A stretch of 45,222 nucleotides of DNA, taken from the NCBI GenBank assembly GCA_937918935.1, contig CAKZSI010000003.1, positions 1 through 45,222 of the forward strand, in the 5' to 3' direction. Source of the DNA: an uncultured Chloroflexales bacterium. Its GTDB lineage: Bacteria > Chloroflexota > Chloroflexia > Chloroflexales > Chloroflexaceae. The position numbers and the translations under genes are program-made. Below are positions 16,315 through 23,944 of the stretch, piece after piece; within the stretch, counting starts at the first letter, position 1; the number at the start of each line of letters is the position of its first letter. The notes under the pieces were generated by a model, which was not told where the DNA came from, did no database searches, and saw only the letters and a program-made list of their open reading frames with translations.

Positions 16315-17409
16315 TCAATCCACGATGCGCGCCAACTGGCCGCGACGGAAGACGATCACTACCCGGGCCGCGTTGTACCGTTTATGGGCGCCGGTGAACA
16401 CGACCCCATCGTACCCGTGGCGGTCCAACCACCACTCGGCGGCCTGCGCCGGGTCAAGGTCCAGGCCCAGACCGTGCGCCTCGGTGCGGATGGCTTCCAG
16501 GCGCAGGGGCCACTCTTCCAGGTCGCAGGTAAAGGGTTGTTCCAGGCGCGCGCGGAAGCGCTGGGGGATGACGCCGGGCAGCAAGCGGTGCCACCAGGGT
16601 CGCCCGCCTTCGCGCCCCTCGCGCAAGGGCACCAGGGTGATCCCCCGACCGGCGGGGGTATGCTCCTGCATCAGCATGTCGCGGTAGAGACGGTAGGCGC
16701 CGTGCGCCTGCGACCCCGTGGCCCATTCGTCCGCCGAGCGCGCGTCGAGTTCCAGGGGCGTTTCGTCGAGGTCGGACACGCGGGGGATGCGCGGCGGGGC
16801 CATGATCTGGATCTGCGGCAACGGCTGCTGGGGCAGGGGGCGCTGGTGGGCATCGAACCAGGCGGCCCGGGCCACGCGCATTGGCCCGTCGCGGCGCAGC
16901 CCGAAGCGAAAACCGCGCCGCTGGCGGCCATACGTCGCGCTCGAGCTGGCGATAACCTCCACCAGCAGCGTAAGGCCACCCCCGCACCCCGGGGCGGGAA
17001 ACCAGCGCACCGGGGCGTGGAAATGGCAGATCAGGTCGTTACCCTTGCCGGTCTGACCGGCGGCCTCCCAGCCCCGCCCGACCAGCCCGCTCCAGCCGCC
17101 GCGCACAGCCCGCAGCGGCGGGTAGATGGCCACGACATCGGCGGGTCCAGGCGGCTCGTCGCGCTCCCACAGACCCGGCGGGGTTGCGCCCGAGACCGGC
17201 AGGCGCACCGTGCCGCCGATCACCTCCTGGGGCACACCGGCGTTGGCCAGCTTCACCGTGGCGCCGGTGGCTGGAAGCGGAGGCGCTGGCAGATCAGGAT
17301 CGGGGGCGTGCGGGAGCAGTTGCGCCCCGCAGTGGATACAGAAGCGTGGCGCGCCCGGGGGGAGGTCCTCACCGCATTGGGGGCAGATGGTCGTGTGCGC
17401 CGGGGCCAT
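16315..17409 (-). CDS. Zinc-ribbon protein of unknown function
   Basis: A 364-residue protein. It starts with a zinc ribbon (CPQC 9-12, CIHC 24-27), then a Pro/Ala-rich linker to about residue 85. The rest is a Trp- and Arg-rich globular region (for example ICHFHAPVRWFPAPGCGG and AEWWLDRHGYDGVVFTGAHKRYNAARVVIVFRRGQL) that I do not recognise. There are no membrane segments or signal peptide. The start at 17409 has AAGGTGAG at good spacing; a GTG nine bases earlier is less likely. It lies between the DUF368 and TlpA-like genes on the same strand, but flanking hairpins suggest it is its own unit. Confidence 0.75.
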   Translation of the reverse strand: MAPAHTTICPQCGEDLPPGAPRFCIHCGAQLLPHAPDPDLPAPPLPATGATVKLANAGVPQEVIGGTVRLPVSGATPPGLWERDEPPGPADVVAIYPPLRAVRGGWSGLVGRGWEAAGQTGKGNDLICHFHAPVRWFPAPGCGGGLTLLVEVIASSSATYGRQRRGFRFGLRRDGPMRVARAAWFDAHQRPLPQQPLPQIQIMAPPRIPRVSDLDETPLELDARSADEWATGSQAHGAYRLYRDMLMQEHTPAGRGITLVPLREGREGGRPWWHRLLPGVIPQRFRARLEQPFTCDLEEWPLRLEAIRTEAHGLGLDLDPAQAAEWWLDRHGYDGVVFTGAHKRYNAARVVIVFRRGQLARIVD

Positions 17410-17471
17410 GCGGCTCACCTTTTGTTGCAGTGTGGAGCTGTGGGGATGTTTTTGGATCGCCTGACAGCTTT

Positions 17472-17499
17472 ACACCTCCACACCTCCACACCTCCACAG
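17472..17499. repeat. 3 x 8-bp tandem array ACACCTCC
   Basis: Three exact ACACCTCC units plus ACAG, in the short gap between the DUF368 and zinc-ribbon genes. A partly complementary TGTGGAGCTGTGG lies at 17431-17443. Confidence 0.7.
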
Positions 17500-17519
17500 A
17501 CTGGTCAGGATGACGCGGC

Positions 17520-18527
17520 CTAACCGGGCTCCCCCGCCGCGGCGCCCTCGTCACGCAGCGCCGGCGCCACACGGCGGCCCCACCCCGTCCAACGCAAAAC
17601 GGGATTGCTTCCCGTCTGCAGGTGATCAATGACACTCAACAGCACAAAGCCCGCCACGGCGATCGCCAGGGCCACCCAGAACTCCGGGGCAGCGAACTCA
17701 GGGAGCACATTGCGCTCACGCAGGGGGATCACCTCGCCATGGCGGTCGAGGGTGGTTTCCAGCACTTCCTTCCACGGCCAGATCTTGCGCAGCGAGCCGA
17801 CCATGAAGCCCATCAGCACCGCCACGGTGACATGATGGTAATGCCGAAGCAGCCAGCTCAACAGGCGCACGAAGCCCAGCAGGCCCACGACGGCGCCGAG
17901 GGCCACGGGGATGATTGCCAGCAGGTTCAGATCGGAGACCGCGTCGAGCACGTAGGCATACTGGCCCAGGATCAGCAGGATAAACGAACCGGAGATCCCC
18001 GGCAGGATCATGGCCATAATCGCCACCGCGCCGCTGAAGAAGAGCGTGATCGGGTCGTGGGGCATGGTGAGGGGTACCAGGCCAACGAGGAAGTACGCTC
18101 CCACCGAGCCAATCACGAGGGCGGCCACCGAAGCGGGACGCCAGCGCACGGTCGCTCCCACGGCGATGATCGAGGCCAGAATCAGGCCGAAGAAGAACGA
18201 AAAGAGGAATACCGGCTGGTTTTCGAGCAGGTAGCGCATCACCCGCGCCATCGAGATTACCGCCACGCCGATCCCCAGGCCGAGCGGGATGAGAAAGCCC
18301 CAGGGAACCTGGGCCAGCGCCTCGCGCCAGCGGAACCGGCCGATCAGTCGCAGCAGGTTCAGGTTAAAGGCCTTGATCGCCGCCAGCAGGTGTTCGTAAA
18401 TGCCCAGGATAAACGCCATGGTGCCGCCCGAAACGCCGGGGATCAGGTCGGCGATGCCCATCGCAAAACCGGTAAAAAAGAGGCGCAGCGGCGAAAAGGA
18501 TCGCGGTTCGGTCTCCGGTGCTGCCAT
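17520..18527 (-). CDS. popT: DUF368 membrane protein, polyprenyl-phosphate carrier (PopT family)
   Basis: A 335-residue multi-pass protein with about nine hydrophobic segments and the DUF368 start FFTGFAMGIADLIPGVSGGTMAFILGIYEHLL. DUF368 proteins (PopT) are reported to return undecaprenyl phosphate across the membrane for reuse in cell-wall synthesis. The repeated PGxSGG-type motif is seen again as ILPGISGSFILLILGQY, consistent with an inverted internal repeat. A good promoter stands upstream (18587-18615) and GGAG precedes the ATG by nine bases. The C-terminal ~25 residues are Arg/Ala-rich and unconserved in look. Confidence 0.87.
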   Translation of the reverse strand: MAAPETEPRSFSPLRLFFTGFAMGIADLIPGVSGGTMAFILGIYEHLLAAIKAFNLNLLRLIGRFRWREALAQVPWGFLIPLGLGIGVAVISMARVMRYLLENQPVFLFSFFFGLILASIIAVGATVRWRPASVAALVIGSVGAYFLVGLVPLTMPHDPITLFFSGAVAIMAMILPGISGSFILLILGQYAYVLDAVSDLNLLAIIPVALGAVVGLLGFVRLLSWLLRHYHHVTVAVLMGFMVGSLRKIWPWKEVLETTLDRHGEVIPLRERNVLPEFAAPEFWVALAIAVAGFVLLSVIDHLQTGSNPVLRWTGWGRRVAPALRDEGAAAGEPG

Positions 18528-18586
18528 GCGCTATGCTCCGTGTGCAGGCAAATAAACATGCGCCCCGGGACAGGACGCCACAGGCG

Positions 18587-18615
18587 AGTATACTCCACCC
18601 GTGTTACGGCGTCAA
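18587..18615 (-). promoter_or_regulatory. Sigma-70 type promoter of the DUF368 gene
   Basis: Minus strand TTGACG, 17 bases, TATACT. The leader would be about 53 bases. Confidence 0.75.
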
Positions 18616-18662
18616 TTCACAAGGGGTGAGAAAATCGTCAAGTCAGGAGCAACGGCGTTCCT

Positions 18663-19766
18663 TCACCGCAGACTTGCCTCTTGCGCCGCCTGACGCCCGC
18701 GCTCGGTGAGGGTGAGCACCGGCCCCGCGCGGCGCACCAGGCCGCCACGCTCGGCGCGGCGCACCACCTCCTCGGCGAAGTCGGCGCGCCAGCGCAGGTC
18801 ACTGCTCAGGTGGCGCAGGCTGCACTCCTCGCTGGCCTCGGCCGCCCCCTCGTGGTTCAACAGGTGCAACGCGAGCATCTGCTGAGCGAACTCCCAGCGC
18901 TGCCGCGCACGCCGGGCCGCGCCCGCCACTAACCCCCGCCCGGGCGCGAACAGCAGGCTCAGGCCAAATGCCACCCCGGTCATGCTCGCCATCGCCCCCC
19001 CGACCGAGACATCCAGCCAGTAGGCGGTCCAGTAGCCCGCGATGGTGCTCGCCGCGCCGATCAGCACGCTCAGCAGCAGCATGACCGGCAGGCGGTCGGT
19101 CAGCAGGTAGGCCGCCGCGGGGGGGGCGACCAGCAGCGCGATCACCAGGATTGACCCCACGGCGTCGAACGCCCCCACGGCCGTCACCGAGACCATGGTC
19201 ATCAGCCCGTAGTTGACCAGCGTGGGCGCGAAGCCCAGGGCCGCCGCCAGGCCGGGGTCGAAGCTGGTGAGCTTCAGTTCCTTGTAGAACAGTCCGATCA
19301 GCGCCAGGTTGATTGCCAGGCTGACTGCCCCGATCAGCAGCGCGCGCGGTACATCCAGCCCCAACAGCGTTACACGATCAAACGGCGCGAAGATCAGTTC
19401 GCCCAGCAGAACGCTGTCCAAGTCGAGATGGACGTTCCCGGCGTAACGCGAGATGAGGATTACCGCGATGCTGAACAGCGCCGGAAAGACGATGCCGATC
19501 GCCGCGTCTTCGCGCACCAGGCCGCTGCCACCCACCAGTTCCACCAGGGCGACGGTGATCACCCCCATCGCCACTGCGCCGACAAACAGCAGGGGCGAGC
19601 CCAGGGCGCCGCTGACGAAGTAGGCCAGCACGATGCCCAGCAGCACCGTATGGCTGATCGCGTCACTCAACATGGCCATGCGCCGCAGCACCAGAAACAC
19701 CCCTGGCAGCGCGCAGGCCGCGGCGACGATGACGGCGATGAGTTGTACTTCGAGTTCGGGAGACAT
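18663..19766 (-). CDS. Metal ABC transporter permease with C-terminal winged-helix domain
   Basis: A 367-residue member of the ABC-3 permease family (MntD/TroD/ZnuB). Residues 1-275 form eight to nine membrane segments with the family motifs RRMAMLSDAISHTVLLG and ELKLTSFDPGLAAALGF. After residue ~285 the chain is soluble: MLALHLLNHEGAAEASEECSLRHL and VVRRAERGGLVRRAGPVLTLTERGRQAA, which reads as a winged helix of the DtxR type. Such tails occur in some Mn/Fe permeases and could sense metal or regulate the channel, which is inference. The start at 19766 fits the family; the long in-frame upstream extension is non-coding repeat DNA. Last gene of the importer operon. Confidence 0.9.
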   Translation of the reverse strand: MSPELEVQLIAVIVAAACALPGVFLVLRRMAMLSDAISHTVLLGIVLAYFVSGALGSPLLFVGAVAMGVITVALVELVGGSGLVREDAAIGIVFPALFSIAVILISRYAGNVHLDLDSVLLGELIFAPFDRVTLLGLDVPRALLIGAVSLAINLALIGLFYKELKLTSFDPGLAAALGFAPTLVNYGLMTMVSVTAVGAFDAVGSILVIALLVAPPAAAYLLTDRLPVMLLLSVLIGAASTIAGYWTAYWLDVSVGGAMASMTGVAFGLSLLFAPGRGLVAGAARRARQRWEFAQQMLALHLLNHEGAAEASEECSLRHLSSDLRWRADFAEEVVRRAERGGLVRRAGPVLTLTERGRQAAQEASLR

Positions 19767-19778
19767 AGCTCTCGTGTT

Positions 19779-19830
19779 ACGGTGGTTGGAAGGCGGTGAA
19801 ACCTGGTTTCCCCGTGCCCCTGCCGGCGGG
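19779..19830 (+). repeat. Palindromic intergenic repeat, family A copy 3
   Basis: GTGAAACC-T-GGTTTCCCC then GTGCCCCTGCCGGCGGG, preceded by GGTTGGAAGGCG. Part of a tandem pair in the gap between the two permease genes. Confidence 0.75.
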
Positions 19831-19869
19831 TCTGGGAGCGAGCGGTCTTCCCAGGCGTCGGGCGCCCCG

Positions 19870-19918
19870 ACGGCGGTTGGAAGGTGGGGAAACCAGATTT
19901 CTTCGCGCTCCTGCCCCT
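19870..19918 (+). repeat. Palindromic intergenic repeat, family A copy 4
   Basis: GGTTGGAAGGTGGGGAAACC-A-GATTTCTTC, then GCGCTCCTGCCCC. It repeats copy 3, including the GGTTGGAAGG flank, about 90 bases on; the right arm has decayed. Confidence 0.65.
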
Positions 19919-19936
19919 CTTCTCGGTAGGCTGACC

Positions 19937-20827
19937 TTATTCCATCGGCGCGATCAGTTGCCGGCGCCGCCAGACCGACCACAGCAGACCCCGTTGCGGC
20001 GCCAGTAGCAGTGAGACCAGGGTGATCGCCGTCAGGCAGAGAACCACCGCGGGGCCAGTGGAAACGCCGCGCGCCGTGGCGCTGATCACCGCCCCGACCA
20101 CCCCGGCGCCGGCGCCGAATCCCGCCGCAAGCAGCACCATTGCGCTGAGGCGGTTGGTCCACTGGCGGGCCGCGGCCGCCGGGGCCACCAGCATCGCGCT
20201 CATCAGCACCACACCCACCGTTTGCAGGCCAGTGGCGATGGCCAGCACCATCAGGCTGGTCAGCAGCACGCTCAGGAAGGCGGTCGGCATCCCCAGGCTG
20301 GCGGCGTACTCCGGGTCGAAGCTAAGCAGCTTGAACTGCTTCCAGAGCAGGACCACGCACAGCAGGGCCGGTACGCCCAGCAGGGCCATCACCAGCAGAT
20401 CCTCTTCCACCAGCGCGGCCGCCTGCCCGAACAGAAAGGTCTTTAGCCCGGCCTGGGCCGCGTCGGGGTGTTTTTGCAGCGCCGATAGCAGCACCAGCCC
20501 GAAGCCGAAAAAGACCGCCAGGGTCATGGCCAGGGCGCTATCTTCCTTGACCCGGCTGGCTCGCGTGATGCCCAGGATCAGCAGTGCGGCCAGCCAGGCG
20601 GCAACCGTCGCGCCAATGAGCAGCACCAGCGGGTGGCGCTGGCCGGTGAGCCAGAACGCCAGGGCAATGCCGGGCAGGGCCGCGTGCGACATGGCGTCAC
20701 CCAGCAGGGCCTGGCGCCGCAGCACGGCGAAACAGCCGAGGACGCCGCTCACCACACCCAGCAGTGCCGCGCCCAGGGCGACGGTGCGCAAGGTATAGTC
20801 AGTGAAGAGAGCCGTCAGAGGTTCCAT
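19937..20827 (-). CDS. Metal ABC transporter permease
   Basis: A 296-residue ABC-3 family permease with about nine membrane segments. Family motifs are RRQALLGDAMSHAALPGIALAF near residue 40 and KQFKLLSFDPEYAASLGM in the cytoplasmic coupling loop. It pairs with the second permease downstream to form the channel of an Mn/Zn/Fe importer. It ends normally (no winged-helix tail), in contrast to its partner. The start at 20827 matches the family; an AAAGG stretch lies close upstream, so the ribosome site is poorly spaced. The gap to the ATPase gene is 86 bases. Confidence 0.9.
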   Translation of the reverse strand: MEPLTALFTDYTLRTVALGAALLGVVSGVLGCFAVLRRQALLGDAMSHAALPGIALAFWLTGQRHPLVLLIGATVAAWLAALLILGITRASRVKEDSALAMTLAVFFGFGLVLLSALQKHPDAAQAGLKTFLFGQAAALVEEDLLVMALLGVPALLCVVLLWKQFKLLSFDPEYAASLGMPTAFLSVLLTSLMVLAIATGLQTVGVVLMSAMLVAPAAAARQWTNRLSAMVLLAAGFGAGAGVVGAVISATARGVSTGPAVVLCLTAITLVSLLLAPQRGLLWSVWRRRQLIAPME

Positions 20828-20913
20828 ACCTTTGCCGAACGGGTCGGAACCGAATTGACCCGGGGAAAGCGGATCTTCCAGTCCCCCCAAAGAGACCGCA
20901 ATCCAGAATGATG

Positions 20914-21699
20914 TTAATCCGTTGCCGTAGAGAGGGTTTGTTCCTGGGCCTCCGAGAGCCGGTCCGCGCTCACCGGCCCGGGGAAAGCGATCCGCCCGCC
21001 GTAGGTGGCGCGCAGGTTGGCCTCGGTGAAGACCTCCCGCACCGGGCCGCTGGCAATGCGTCGCACATTGATCAGCGTGACCCAGTCGAAATACTCCGGT
21101 ACGGTCTGCAGATCGTGATGGACCACCACCACCGTGCGCCCGCGGGTGCGCAGGTCGCGCAGCAGGGCGACGATGGCCCGTTCGGTCACGGCGTCAACAC
21201 CCTGGAACGGCTCGTCCATGATGTAGATCTGCGCGTCCTGCACCAGGGCGCGGGCCAGGAAGACGCGCTGCTGCTGGCCGCCGGAGAGCTGGCTGATCTG
21301 GCGATGGGCGAATTCGGCCATGCGTACCTGTTCCAGGGCGGCGAGGGCCAGCGCGCGCTCGCGGGCGCCCGGGCGTCGGAACCAGCCCAGGTTGCCGTAG
21401 CGGCCCATCATCACCACATCGAGCACGGTCGTGGGAAAATCCCAATCCACACTGCCGCGCTGCGGCACATAGGCCACCAGGCGCCGCTGCTCGGCGTAGG
21501 GCCGCCCGAAGATCAACGTCTGCCCGGCGGCGGGGCGCACCAGCCCGAGGGCCGCCTTGATCAGCGTGGTCTTGCCCGCCCCATTCGGGCCGACGATGGC
21601 CATCAACACCCCGGCGGGCGCCCGTACATCGACATCCCAGAGCACGGGCCGGTCGTGGTAAGCCACGGTGAGATCGGTGATTTCAAGGGCAGGTAGCAT
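20914..21699 (-). CDS. Metal ABC transporter ATP-binding protein
   Basis: A 261-residue ATPase of the MntB/ZnuC/TroB group. Walker [11 protein letters not shown], signature [15 protein letters not shown], Walker [15 protein letters not shown]-loop VVVHHDL. The segment [26 protein letters not shown] is typical of manganese/zinc importers. AGGAG lies six bases before the ATG at 21699. The order binding protein, ATPase, permease, permease on one strand makes a complete importer. The gap of 191 bases to the binding-protein gene contains a family B hairpin. Confidence 0.93.
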   Translation of the reverse strand: MLPALEITDLTVAYHDRPVLWDVDVRAPAGVLMAIVGPNGAGKTTLIKAALGLVRPAAGQTLIFGRPYAEQRRLVAYVPQRGSVDWDFPTTVLDVVMMGRYGNLGWFRRPGARERALALAALEQVRMAEFAHRQISQLSGGQQQRVFLARALVQDAQIYIMDEPFQGVDAVTERAIVALLRDLRTRGRTVVVVHHDLQTVPEYFDWVTLINVRRIASGPVREVFTEANLRATYGGRIAFPGPVSADRLSEAQEQTLSTATD

Positions 21700-21735
21700 C
21701 TGGAACTCCTGGTTCTGGTTGTACCTCTGCGATCG

Positions 21736-21758
21736 CTGGGAGGGCGCAGCCCTCCCAG
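21736..21758. repeat. GGGAGGGC/GCCCTCCC hairpin, family B
   Basis: Arms CTGGGAGGG and CCCTCCCAG around a short loop, in the gap between the binding-protein and ATPase genes of the metal importer. Confidence 0.65.
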
Positions 21759-21890
21759 ATCCGGAGTGTTCCGCCCACGGCGGCAGGCCTGTGCTTACTT
21801 CACCAGGGCGCGTGCCCGCTGCGGGCGGAACAGGGGAATTGCGGGCAGGCGCAGCCTCCCCGCGCCCCTTCAGGACAGTAACGGAATGTA

Positions 21891-22904
21891 TCACGATAAT
21901 GCTGTAGCCCTCTCAGCAAGATCCGTCATGGTGGTGCGCGGCGATGCCGCCTGGACGCCCAGCGCGGCGACAATCGTATCAATGTTGTGGCGCATCATGC
22001 CGATGTACGTCCCGGCTGGACCGTCCGGGGCGCCAGGGGCGTCGGAGTAGAGTTCGCCCCCCAGGGTCACTTCGCGTCCCGCGGCGCGCACGGCGGCGCG
22101 CACGGCTTCGATGGTGCGCGGCGAAATGGTGCTCTCCACGAAAATCGCCGGCACGCCGCGCGCGACGATGAGGCCGGTCAGAGCCTGGATATCGGCGGCG
22201 CTGGCTTCAGTGGCGCTGCTGATGCCCTGGATCGCCTCGACCTCGAAGCCGTAGGCTCGACCGAAGTAGCCAAAGGCGTCGTGGGCGGTCACAAGAATGC
22301 GCCGTTCGGGCGGCAGCGTTGCCGCATGCTCCCGAATGTAGGCGTCGAGTGCGTCGAGCTGCGCCAGGTACGCGGCAGCGCTGGCGCCATAGCGTTCGGC
22401 ATGGGTGGGGTCGGCGGCGATCAACGTGTCGCGGATGGCCTGCACCGCCTCCTGCCAGAGTTGCACATCGTGCCAGACGTGGGGATCATGGGTCTTGTCC
22501 GTTGCAGGCTCCCAACCGAGGAGTTTCTCGGCGGGGAGCGTTTCGGCAACCGCCACCACGGTGGCGGCGCCACGCTTGCCGAGTTGCCGCAGGATCCGTT
22601 CCAGTTGCGCCTCCAGATGCAGTCCGTTGTAGAAAATGACATCGGCGCGCTGAAAGGCGCGGACGTCGCTTTCGATGGCGACGTAGGTATGCGGGTCAAT
22701 GCCGGGACCGAGCAGTACCCGGAGTTCTACCGCATCGCCGGCAATGGCGCGCACTGCATCGCCGATTGGCCCGGTTGTGGCGACGACGCGCAGTTTCGGC
22801 CCTTCTTCCCCGGCTACGACACGGGCCCCGCCGCAGGCGGTGAGGGTCAGTGCAAGGAGCGCCAGCAGGCTCAGCCGGAACGGTTTCTGATGGCAAGCGT
22901 ACAT
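21891..22904 (-). CDS. Metal-binding lipoprotein of an Mn/Zn ABC importer (TroA/MntC/ZnuA family)
   Basis: A 337-residue cluster A-I solute-binding protein. The lipobox is LTAC (Cys24). Metal ligands by family comparison are His72 (DPHTY), His142 (DPHVWHD), His208 ([11 protein letters not shown]) and Asp288 (LYSDAPG). The third ligand is His, as in TroA and ZnuA, rather than the Glu of strict manganese proteins such as PsaA. There is no His-rich loop like that of many ZnuA proteins. So zinc or manganese are both possible. GGAGG lies at good spacing before the ATG at 22904. The DtxR-like operator upstream argues for manganese- or iron-responsive control. Confidence 0.92.
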   Translation of the reverse strand: MYACHQKPFRLSLLALLALTLTACGGARVVAGEEGPKLRVVATTGPIGDAVRAIAGDAVELRVLLGPGIDPHTYVAIESDVRAFQRADVIFYNGLHLEAQLERILRQLGKRGAATVVAVAETLPAEKLLGWEPATDKTHDPHVWHDVQLWQEAVQAIRDTLIAADPTHAERYGASAAAYLAQLDALDAYIREHAATLPPERRILVTAHDAFGYFGRAYGFEVEAIQGISSATEASAADIQALTGLIVARGVPAIFVESTISPRTIEAVRAAVRAAGREVTLGGELYSDAPGAPDGPAGTYIGMMRHNIDTIVAALGVQAASPRTTMTDLAERATALS

Positions 22905-22917
22905 GACCCACCTCCGC

Positions 22918-22993
22918 TCCCTCTCCCAACCTCCCTCCAACGGGGGAAGGAGCCGGATGGCCTTCCCCGGCGGGAGAGGTTTGGGGAGGGAGT
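22918..22993. repeat. Imperfect inverted repeat in the importer leader
   Basis: CTCCCTCTCCCAACCTCCCTC and a near-complement GGGAGAGGTTTGGGGAGGGAG flank an internal GGGGAAGGAGCC/GGCCTTCCCC hairpin. It would fold in the mRNA leader just ahead of the ribosome site of the binding-protein gene. Confidence 0.6.
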
Positions 22994-23058
22994 TACCGCA
23001 ACACTCAGTTTACAGACTACCCTACCCAAATAAAAAATCTTTGAGAGGGAGATTTTCT

Positions 23059-23081
23059 TTTTAGCCTTGCCTAAAATAGCA
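23059..23081 (-). promoter_or_regulatory. DtxR/MntR-like operator over an extended -10
   Basis: TTTTAGCCTTGCCTAAAA at 23059-23076 is a near-palindrome with TTTTAG/CTAAAA arms, close in style to DtxR-family boxes (TTAGG...CCTAA). On the minus strand TGC-TATTTT (23073-23081) overlaps it and would start the importer mRNA near 23066. Metal-dependent repression of the importer is inferred. No DtxR-family gene is in the window. Confidence 0.6.
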
Positions 23082-23102
23082 TGGCGCAGGTCACCCTGTC
23101 AA

Positions 23103-23140
23103 GAGGGCGGGGAAAGCGGGTTTGCCCGTGCTCCTGTCTG
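23103..23140 (+). repeat. Palindromic intergenic repeat, family A copy 5
   Basis: GAGGGCGGGGAAAGCGGGTT, then TGCCCGTGCTCCTG. Variant arms (GGGAAAGC / GTTTGCCC). First of a tandem pair. Confidence 0.65.
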
Positions 23141-23176
23141 GGGGAGGGCCGCGGGTGGCCTGGCGGCAGGCGGCGG

Positions 23177-23212
23177 AGGGCGGGGAAAGCGGGTTTGCCT
23201 GTGCCCCTGCCC
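23177..23212 (+). repeat. Palindromic intergenic repeat, family A copy 6
   Basis: Same GAGGGCGGGGAAAGCGGG start as copy 5, then TTTGCCTGTGCCCCTGCCC, 74 bases further on. Confidence 0.65.
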
Positions 23213-23275
23213 GATGGGGAACAGCCGGTAGCATAACCCTTCGGGTTGCGTGTGGGCAGGGGGAGTGCAAACGCG

Positions 23276-23304
23276 CAGACCCCCGCCGTTACGGCGGGGG
23301 TCTG
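23276..23304. terminator. 13-bp perfect hairpin after the ScdA_N-like gene
   Basis: CAGACCCCCGCCG-TTA-CGGCGGGGGTCTG, about 115 bases downstream of the stop of the minus-strand small gene (23419). Confidence 0.55.
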
Positions 23305-23418
23305 GATCGCGGGTCAGATCGCATCTCAGCCGTCTTCCCGAGGGAAGGTACGGCAGGAAGAGCACGACCTTCCTACACGATGACTATCCTTGCTGGATCG
23401 CGCCTGTATCGCGCGCGA

Positions 23419-23664
23419 TCAGGCGACCGCCAGATCGCCCTCGGTCTCCTTGATATGCGCCGGAGCGCGCCGGGCCGCGCGGCGGAGGCGATCCTCGATC
23501 TGGGCCAGCAGTTCGTCGCTCTCCATCGAGACAGCCGCGGCGGCCTCCCGCAGTGTGAGCATGCTGGTCCTATCGATACGCGCCTCGCGCAAGAAGCTGC
23601 GGGCCTCGGGGAGCTTCTGGACGACCTGTTCAACCGTGATGTTTTCGAGATTGCCGTTGCGCAT
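23419..23664 (-). CDS. Small ScdA_N/DUF542-like protein without the Cys-Cys motif
   Basis: An 81-residue protein. TVEQVVQKLPEARSFLREARIDRTSMLTLREAA and the following SMESDELLAQIEDRL follow the helical pattern of the ScdA N-terminal domain (DUF542) and DUF1858. Those families carry a CC or C-x-x-C after the I-D position; here it reads DRTSML, so no cysteine is available. ScdA/RIC proteins repair iron-sulfur centres after oxidative or nitrosative damage. Without the cysteines this one probably only binds a partner. GGAGGAGGG gives a strong ribosome site. A good promoter with palindromic sites lies upstream. The C-terminal ~18 residues are Arg/Ala-rich. Confidence 0.72.
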   Translation of the reverse strand: MRNGNLENITVEQVVQKLPEARSFLREARIDRTSMLTLREAAAAVSMESDELLAQIEDRLRRAARRAPAHIKETEGDLAVA

Positions 23665-23762
23665 TGTGATCCCTCCTCCAGGTATTACGCTTCTTCTATG
23701 ACTCCCGTTGACGGCCCCATTGCCGGTGCCGGGGCGCGGCGCTAACGCCGCTGTGCAATCTT

Positions 23763-23791
23763 AGTATAGTGGATATCTTGTGCAAAATCAA
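23763..23791 (-). promoter_or_regulatory. Sigma-70 type promoter of the ScdA_N-like gene
   Basis: Minus strand TTGATT, 17 bases, TATACT. The leader is about 92 bases. Confidence 0.65.
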
Positions 23792-23830
23792 CAACCTGAG
23801 GGGTCTTTTATTTGTACATTTTGTACAAAA
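23778..23830. promoter_or_regulatory. TTGTRCAAAA-type operator sites
   Basis: TTGTGCAAAA (23778-23787) overlaps the -35/spacer of the promoter. TTTGTACATTTTGTACAAAA (23811-23830) lies just upstream and contains the perfect 12-bp palindrome TTTTGTACAAAA. The layout suggests a dimeric regulator that controls the small gene. Confidence 0.55.
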
Positions 23831-23944
23831 ATTGGCGGGGTCAGGGCGGCTGTATTTGATCGAGTGCTGGCCGCCCCTGAAGCCTGGCCCACGGCGGGCC
23901 CTGCCCCGGCGAGTCCAGGACAGACCACCGGGGTGCGCAAAGCT

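Larger units (their letters stand above)
22905..23418. other. Intergenic region with metal operator, repeats and terminator
   Basis: 514 bases between the importer operon and the small ScdA_N-like gene. From left: a long imperfect inverted repeat of CTCCCTC/GAGGGAG type (about 22918-22993), a DtxR-like operator with an extended -10 (23059-23081), two tandem family A repeats (23103-23212) and a 13-bp hairpin (23276-23304). No credible gene. Confidence 0.6.

Noticed and set aside
19767-20162. N-terminal extension of the distal importer permease
   Set aside because: The in-frame stretch is intergenic repeat DNA and overlaps the other permease gene; the family start is at 19766.
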